Below are positions 55,933-64,000 of a DNA stretch of 64,000 nt, piece after piece. Location: NCBI GenBank assembly GCA_029204225.1, contig MU831938.1, positions 1-64,000 on the forward strand, given 5' to 3'. The notes below the pieces were generated by a model, which was given only the letters and a program-made list of their open reading frames with translations, ran no database searches and was not told the origin of the DNA. Each line of letters starts with the position of its first letter. Positions within the stretch are counted from its first letter, which is position 1. This DNA is from Diphasiastrum complanatum. Taxonomy: Eukaryota > Streptophyta > Lycopodiopsida > Lycopodiales > Lycopodiaceae. The position numbers and the translations under genes are program-made.

Positions 55933-56860
55933 TCAGACTCTGGAAAATGACGTACTCCTTGTACTTTCGCGATTTCCTTTGTACTTTGATGCGTGGAGAT
56001 CCGTCGTGTATCTTGACACGTGGAGATACGCCAACCCTTGGGTCTTCGTGTCTTCTTCTGCCTTTGGCCTTGCCATTAGGTTGCCTTGGGTCCAAGAACA
56101 TTTTATCGTGTTCGTGTGACCTTCAGTCAACGAATGCTTCATTGTCGTCAATGAGCGCTCGACTGTCATCTTTGTATCTTCGGTCCTCGAAGGTGCATCC
56201 ACGCAGCTCCCTTGTCTTTCTTCGGCCTTGAGCTCTAAAGATGGCAAAGCTTTATGGCTCAAAACAATTTGTTTCTTCAGCTCCCTCTCAAAGCGTGGTA
56301 GCTTTATGACTCCCAAACTCTTCCTCTGCCTCTTGAACAAACCTTTGTCTAGGACTTTGTTGAAGATGTCCGCCACCATTTGCTTCATTCCGATGAAGTT
56401 GGTCTTCAGTTCATTTCTCATGACTAGGTCCCTCATCAAGGGATACTTGATTGCAATGTGTTTCGTTCTTGAGTGAAACACTGGGTCCTTCATCAGGTGG
56501 ATTGTAGAAGTATTGTCTATCTGCAAAATCAGAGGCTCATGGTTGGTTTCACCTAGTCCGTCAAGGAACTATCTGAGCCATGTGATTTCATTGGCCATCT
56601 TCGCGACTGCAACGTATTTCGCTTTGCAGGAAGACTGAGCAATGATGGTCTGCTTCTTGCTGACCCAGAGAATTGTTGTGTCTGCTGCAATGGTGCACCC
56701 TCCCAAAACACTTTTATAGTCATCCTTGAGTGATGCCCAACTTGCATCGTTGTAGGAGTGCAACTAGAATCCTTCATCACGAGAGTAACACAGCTCATAA
56801 TCATTCGTCTTCTGATGGTACTACAAGATTCGCTTCACGATCATCCAATGTTTTAAGCCT
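55933..56860 (-). pseudogene. Copia RNase H and polyprotein end
   Basis: Minus strand: VKRILQY-like start near 56840, HSYNDASWASLKDD, AQSSCKAKYVAVAKMANEITW, QIDNTSTIHLMKDPVFHSRTKH and ADIFNKVLDKGLF. A long Ser/Thr/Lys-rich tail to 55933 follows. Frames change near 56560. The active-site residues of RNase H are only partly kept. No LTR was found beside it. Confidence 0.88.
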
Positions 56861-57029
56861 AGATTTGTTTATCGGTTACCTTGTCTATTTTCTACAATGA
56901 AGTGGCTTTTGGCCTAATCAACCTCAAGCTTGCTATCTTAGTCCCTTTTTAGCATGTATGCCTAATCTTGGAGTGTTTTTAATTTAGTCATGCTTGTAGA
57001 GAGAGAGTAGGAGCGTGTGGAGTCCTAGT

Positions 57030-58620
<1,591 letters not shown>

Positions 58621-59389
58621 TTATTGAATCCACAGTCGAAAAAGATGATGTTTTGTAATTATTGTAAGAGCACTAATTATGAGATTCAAGATTGCATGAT
58701 ATCGAAAGCGATGACCGTCAACAACAAGCAATCGGATCAACTGACAAATGCAGTTGCAATTACACGTCAATCTCATGTTCAAGACACAAACGAAGGAGCA
58801 TTTATGATCATATATTAGAAAACACAATTTGATAATGCTTGGTTTCTCGATTATGGAGCTAGTGAATATAAGACCAATCATTGTGAATATTTTCAATTCT
58901 ATACGCCTTACAGTATAGTGAAATTCGTTCATTTTGGCGATAGTAGTACACGCAATATCAAAGTTGAAGGCATTGTAAGATTGAACTTCCAACATGATCA
59001 ACTCAAGTTACTACCAAACGTTCTGCATGTACCTATTATTAGTAAGCAGAATTATTAATGTAGGTCATAGGATAAAATTTGAATATGCAAAATTGTCAAT
59101 AGGAGAAATAAGTTCCTCACACTCGAAAAGAGACATGATATATATATGTATTGTGATTCATTGTTATTATGACACAAGTCCAGTCTTGAATACTTATGTT
59201 CTAGTCAATAAAGCATTACTTTGGCACTACGTCTATATCGAACATGTTTATAGAGTCCTTAGTACTTGATCTTGATTATCTAGACAAGAAGATAGACCTC
59301 CTTGTCTGCTGCATTATCGAAAAGCATAATAGGATTCCATTTAGATCAAGTCATAAGTATGCAAAAAAGGATGTCCTAGATGTTGTTCA
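58621..59389 (+). pseudogene. Copia zinc knuckle, protease and pre-integrase fragment
   Basis: Begins NPQSKKMMFCNYCKSTNYEIQDC (the usual zinc-knuckle His is a Tyr), then WFLDYGASE in place of W-F-L-D-S-G-A-T, and YTPYSIVKFVHFGD. Same family as 61869-64000, where the protease reads WFLDSGATQH. Both active-site changes would inactivate it. It is cut off within the D-V-V-H start of the integrase core at about 59389. Confidence 0.85.
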
Positions 59390-60427
59390 TGAAGAAACAA
59401 AACATTTCTAATTACAAAGCCTTGCTAGCCTTCAGCCCTCAACCCGACGAAGACATTCACGAACTCGAAGATCTGGAGACACGAAGCACAAAAAGTTTCG
59501 CGAACACAAAATTCAAAGGAAATGAAGACGAACAGTTCGCGAACACGAAAGTCAAAGGAGATGAAGACGAACGATTCGCGAACACGAAAGATCCACGAAC
59601 GAGATTCCTTTGCGGTCCAGTACGAGAGAAAGGCATACAAGCAAAATGAAACTCGTTTTGCCCTCACGCTCCAAAGAGTACCAGCTAAGATCACGCAAGT
59701 ATCCAGAAGTACAGAGATCTGATCTGATGGCATGACATCAGCAGATACTTCCTAGGTCGTGGCTAATCTACCACTCTTGTAACTCCATGACTAGTTGCTT
59801 AATCACTCTAATCTTAGATTTACATAGAGCGACCATGCTTACTGGATGATACTTGACATATAGATCAACAGAATACATGCAGTGTAAAAACAAAACAGTC
59901 TGATGCTAGTAAGCTATCAAGACAAAAAATACATAATACTTGTCCGCCTGCATGCGAAGACAATTCTGTCTAGGATTAGAAGATCCAACTGCCCACTAGT
60001 AAAGCGAGACGATTACTCGTGAGAGAATCGCGTTTCTCTCACGCCAATGCATTGCATTGGTATGCACGTAGTGCTCAAAGAATCAGAGAAGAAAATCAAT
60101 AGATGATATTGTAGCCTTCGCACACATATCAATTCGTGTTGTATTTGATCTCGAATGCAAATGTTTCTGATGTTAATCGCGTGTCTGAGTTTCTTCTTGT
60201 TCATTTTGAATTCCGCACTTTGGTTGAAACTATGTTGAATGTTGTATTAATTTTATGAACGTAGATTAGTAGTGACTGACTACACTCTGGAGGACTGTAG
60301 GAGTGATTCAGCTGGCAGTGTCTAGTGATCGCATCTGAACTCCATCCAAGACGAAGAGAGTCATGCTTGATTCGCCTTCGCGAAAGTTTTGTGAATCCGA
60401 TGAATTCATCAGTCATTATTTTCAACA
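59390..60427 (+). repeat. Possible copia 5' LTR cut into the older copia
   Basis: Starts TGAAGAAAC where the older copia coding stops, and ends TTTTCAACA one base before a perfect TGGTATCAGAGC primer site (60429-60440). No second copy or duplication is known in the window, so the left end is inferred from the coding break. Confidence 0.4.
59497..59596 (+). repeat. 39-bp in-frame tandem repeat, ~2.5 copies
   Basis: Units starting ttcgcgaacac occur at 59497, 59536 and 59575. In the open frame they encode FANTK-x-KG-x-EDE-x-like 13-residue repeats. Each unit starts with the palindrome ttcgcgaa. Confidence 0.88.
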
Positions 60428-60428
60428 G

Positions 60429-60440
60429 TGGTATCAGAGC
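60429..60440 (+). other. Primer-binding site, initiator-Met tRNA type
   Basis: TGGTATCAGAGC, one base after CAACA. It marks the start of a copia internal region; a short open frame to 60610 may be its decayed gag start. Confidence 0.75.
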
Positions 60441-60610
60441 CCACCCCGTCATACTCTGACATAGCCGAGAAGCTATCAGATCCAGGAGGCCAAGCATTCA
60501 GACAATCAACCATCAACAAGAAAACAGACTTCAAGAAGCAATGGCTTCAATCAGCTGCATGCAGAGCAAGATCTGCACGATACTTGATTATTCAGGATCT
60601 AACTTTCTAG

Positions 60611-61711
60611 CCTAGAAAGTTAAGACAGTTGGATTTACTCCTCCTACTCTCCTAAATCCCAATTTTAATCTGCCTCCATTCATGCTGCATATTTTTCTAA
60701 CATTGTCACGTAGTCTGCATTTTTACACGCAAATTCGCACAAACGAAGAAAAGGCAAATGAATCGCGACATTGTGTTCTTACACAAGTCATGGTGACAGG
60801 CAAAAAGAGGACACTACCTTACTGAATGCCAGAGGTGCCCTAACATATAAGGCACCCTGTAAATCTTATCCTAAGTCCATTCGTAAGAGTGATGCACTTT
60901 CACGTCATCACCAACGTTCACTTCAATACTGGCTGACGTCGCACCTTTTCACCTTTACCCCATGCAGTTGTGCTAACAAATTGGACAACGATTGCAGCCA
61001 CCCACGATCTCCTACAGACAGCACATCCACTCTGTACTTTCGCATCTGCACACTTGTAATATTATGTCTATATATTGGATACCATCTGCGTATTTGATGA
61101 TGATGATCATATGATCAAGTGAGTTAAGAAGAGACCGAGACAAGGAGGTTTCATTCCTCATTACAGACTAAAATAAGCTTTGTAGGGCACGCGGTTTCGT
61201 CTGCTATTGTATTGTGCTATGTCGCATTATTAACTTGTATACATTATATACTTAATCTGATACAGCTCTTTGTTCTGCATTCAGATATGTGTTAATATTG
61301 CTATGTTTGTTGTTTATTTTGTTTGATCTTTCTAGCTACTCTTTCTGATAATACACGATCAACTTTTAGTCTTGTCTTTCGCAAACAATTTGCGACTAAT
61401 TATCAGTCAAGCACAGTCTAGCTCTTCGCGAATCATTCGCGACAGATAATTTGTCTTGAAATTCACGACAAATTATTTATCTAGCGCTTCATCCATTTAA
61501 ATGTTTGGCTACGTAATCTAGAATGACTGTGATTTCTATCACTAAAGTTCTGTTCATTTTGATAGGCATAGTCATGCTTAGGGAGAGAGTCATTTAACTC
61601 ATTCCGCTACGCATGAACATTTTCTGTTCGAGTTCGCTTCTCATTCGCTTCTTGTTCGAGTTCGTTTCTCGTTTGTACTCGTCACTTATTCTTCCTCCCT
61701 CTCTCCCAACA
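60611..61711. other. No gene recognised; probable LTR of next copia at right end
   Basis: Ends CTCTCCCAACA at 61711 before a damaged primer site, so its right part is probably an LTR. The left boundary is not visible. Words such as cttcgcgaatcattcgcgac occur near 61420. Confidence 0.35.
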
Positions 61712-61722
61712 TAGTATCAAAG
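61712..61722 (+). other. Damaged copia primer-binding site
   Basis: TAGTATCAAAG differs from TGGTATCAGAG by two G-to-A changes, the type expected from cytosine deamination on the other strand. It lies 147 bases upstream of the gag ATG. Confidence 0.55.
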
Positions 61723-61868
61723 AAATCTTTATAGCTCAATTAGCTCCCACAATACAAGACTCTACTAGCCTATAGAGGAATTGTTTTCTTGTTCTGAATT
61801 TTTTAGTATCAGATTTTCATTCTTAAGTCACTAATTGTTTTTCCTATCACTTAGACTAATTCTTCCAC

Positions 61869-64000
61869 ATGGATTCCCAAGGGAAAGCTAGTCCTCTCAT
61901 GGACAAGCTTGATGGAGCCAATTACCATATGTGGAAATTTAAGATGAAGACTGTACTAATGGCAAAAGAATTGTGCGACGTTGTCACAGGTGCAGAAGGG
62001 AAACCCGAAGCGGACGACGCGACAATCGCCAGATGGAAGCTGAAGGATGGAAAAGCTTTCGCGTTGATCATCCTCAACATCACGAATACACAGATCGGCC
62101 ATGTATCCGAGGCTCAGACATTGAAAGAAGTCTGGGACATCTTGAGCACACTATACGAAGTGCGAGATATAGCTTCTAAGCTACATCTCAGGAAGAAATT
62201 CTACTCCCTCAAGATGACGAATGGTGATTCTCTACAGAACCACAAAACAATTCAAGAACCTGCTAAGGCAAATGACCGCTGTCGGATCTGTCATAGACGA
62301 TCAAGACGCAGTGATGCAACTGCTTACAAGCTTGCAAAGTTCTTACGACAGTTGGGTGATGATCATCACAACTCATCCAAAGTTGACTCTTTCGAGAGTC
62401 ATCACTATGTTGTTGTAGGAAGACGCGAAGGAACAAAGCCTCAAGTTTCTCAGCTGATTCTCATGCCTTGTACACCAAAAAGGGCACGATAAAGCAGTAG
62501 AAGAAGAAAGGCCCGAAGCTATCAAAGCCAGACCGAAAACCAACTCAGCACAAGGAACAGTCGAATCCGTAGACAAAGAAGAAACTGTTTTGTAGATACT
62601 GCAAAAGAAACAACCACGAAATTCAAGACTGTCGAATACTTCAAGCGAAGAACAACAACAAATGGCAGTCGAATCAAGTGGCAAATGCAGCTGCAGAAGC
62701 TCCACAGCCCATTCAAGAAGCGAATCATGATGCCTTCATGACCAACCATCAACGAGCATCTGGCGACAGTTCATGGTTCTTGGATTCCGGAGCCACTCAG
62801 CACATGACTAGTCTGATTGGTTGTTTCGAGTCCTATACACCTTACAGTATCCAGAAATTCGTTCACCTTGGCGACAATAGCACACAAACTATTAAAGGTG
62901 AAGGAACTGTAAGATTATACTTTGCAAATGATCAATCTAAGCTACTCTCCAAAGTTCTGTAAGTACCTAAGTTATCCACAAATCTGCTCTCTGTAAGTAG
63001 AATCACAGATCCAGGGTACAGAGTAGAATTTGAATGTGATCAATGTAAAGTAGTTGATAGGACAAGCAAGATCCTAGCACTCGAAAAGAGGCATGGATAC
63101 TTGTATAAATTAAGTCATTGATTTTCTGCCTCTAGTCAGACTCTCAGTACTTCAATTCACTCAAATAAATGTTTACTTTGGCATTATAGAGTTGGTCATT
63201 TAAATTATGTTGTTGTACAACGAATGTCTAAACAATCTATTGTTATTGATCTCGACTATCCTCGCGAAATAGTCGAGCTGCCTGTTTGTCAAGATTGTCT
63301 AGTTGGAAACAGACTAGGAAGCCATTTAAGTCAAGCCATCAGCATGTTGCTAGAGGATTGCTAGATGTTGTACATTTAGATATTTGTGGCCCGATGAATC
63401 CTTCGCTGAAGGAAGCCAAGTATTTTATAACCTTTATTGACGAATTCTTGAGAAGAACGATGGTGTAGTTCATAAAGAAGAAATCATAAGCCTTCAAGTG
63501 CTTCAGAATCTTCAAGGAGCATGCAGAAAAGGAGACTGGAAGGGCGATCAAGGTCCTAAGGTCAGATAACGGTGGAGAATATATCTCTGTCGAGTTCAAG
63601 GAGTACTGCCAAAGCCAAGGCATTGAGCAACAATTCATCACTCCTTACAGTCCTCGGTCTAATGGCTTAGCTGAGAGGAAGAACCGAACTCTGGTCGAAT
63701 ATGCTAAGTGTATGCTAGCACATGCATCGTTGCCCAAGAGGTTATGGGTTGAAGCTGTCTCCATTGCAGCTTACATCCAAAACAGATGTTTGACCAAAGC
63801 CCTCTCAGACAAGACACCCCACGAGGTGTGTGTTTGGGTGCATTGCCTACGCGTAGATCCCAAAAGGACACAATGAAGAAATTGGACTTCCGAGATTTAA
63901 AGACCATCCTGATCGGATATACTTCATCTGATAACTCCTACAAGCTGCAACGTTTATTCAAAGTCAATGCTGCAATCCTTCATTATTATCACCTTGTATG
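61869..64000 (+). pseudogene. Ty1/copia gag-protease-integrase, runs off the window
   Basis: From MDSQGKASPLMDKLD: gag with NYHMWKFKMKTV and KVWDILSTLYEV, broken by a frameshift near 62245; zinc knuckle CRYCKRNNHEIQDC; protease WFLDSGATQH; pre-integrase LWHYRVGHLN; and integrase core with HLDICGPMN, LRSDNGGEY and NGLAERKNRTLVE (all three catalytic acids). Stops at 63466 and 63488 and a frame change near 63830 break it; it continues beyond 64000. It is the best-preserved member of the family that includes 2921 and 58621. Confidence 0.92.

Overview
The window looks like nuclear DNA from a land plant with a large, repeat-rich genome. It holds one recognisable host gene with plant-type exon structure and a plastid-targeting N-terminus. 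Nearly everything else recognisable is decayed Ty1/copia and Ty3/gypsy retrotransposon, LINE, microsatellite or short-repeat DNA. The many stops and frameshifts in the transposon genes, the low GC outside a few islands and the introns above 10 kb fit a fern, another seed-free vascular plant or a gymnosperm, but I cannot name the species from sequence alone. No bacterial operons, rRNA genes or CRISPR arrays are visible.

Host gene: on the minus strand, nine exons between 53046 and 19168 join in frame with GT-AG introns into a 1314-base coding sequence (437 residues plus stop). The protein is a plastid phosphoenolpyruvate/phosphate translocator (PPT). Five introns are 114-179 bp, while introns 1, 2 and 5 are about 3.0, 12.4 and 16.5 kb and carry all the intronic transposon insertions. 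A TATA-like box lies at 53274-53281.

Layout: 1-8.7 kb has AT-rich DNA, a possible CACTA remnant, a 55-bp tandem repeat, and a copia element (gag at 2921, RT/RNase H at 6669-8001) whose middle is replaced by an unrecognised degenerate reading frame of about 600 codons (4377-6184). 8.7-18.7 kb has an unrecognised minus-strand ORF, a complete LTR-to-LTR but integrase-less gypsy element (10650-15321, 5-bp duplication ATTCA) inserted in an older gypsy integrase, a tRNA-like SINE head, a copia remnant and a striking GC-rich island. 19.2-53.0 kb is the PPT gene. Intron 5 holds a gypsy element with a solo copia LTR inside it and an inverted LTR arm that carries a MITE-like insert, plus LINE pieces. 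Intron 2 holds three copia remnants and two head-to-tail LINE copies separated by a 287-bp CT tract. 53.0-64 kb holds the promoter, a 0.6-kb tandem repeat, a gypsy integrase remnant, a copia RNase H remnant, and copia copies of the same family as the one at 2921, the last running off the window end.

The most unusual pattern is a LINE family whose 3' ends run directly into CT, CTT or CT/CA microsatellites instead of poly(A). Twice, another LINE copy begins where such a microsatellite ends, which suggests insertion into or next to microsatellite tails.
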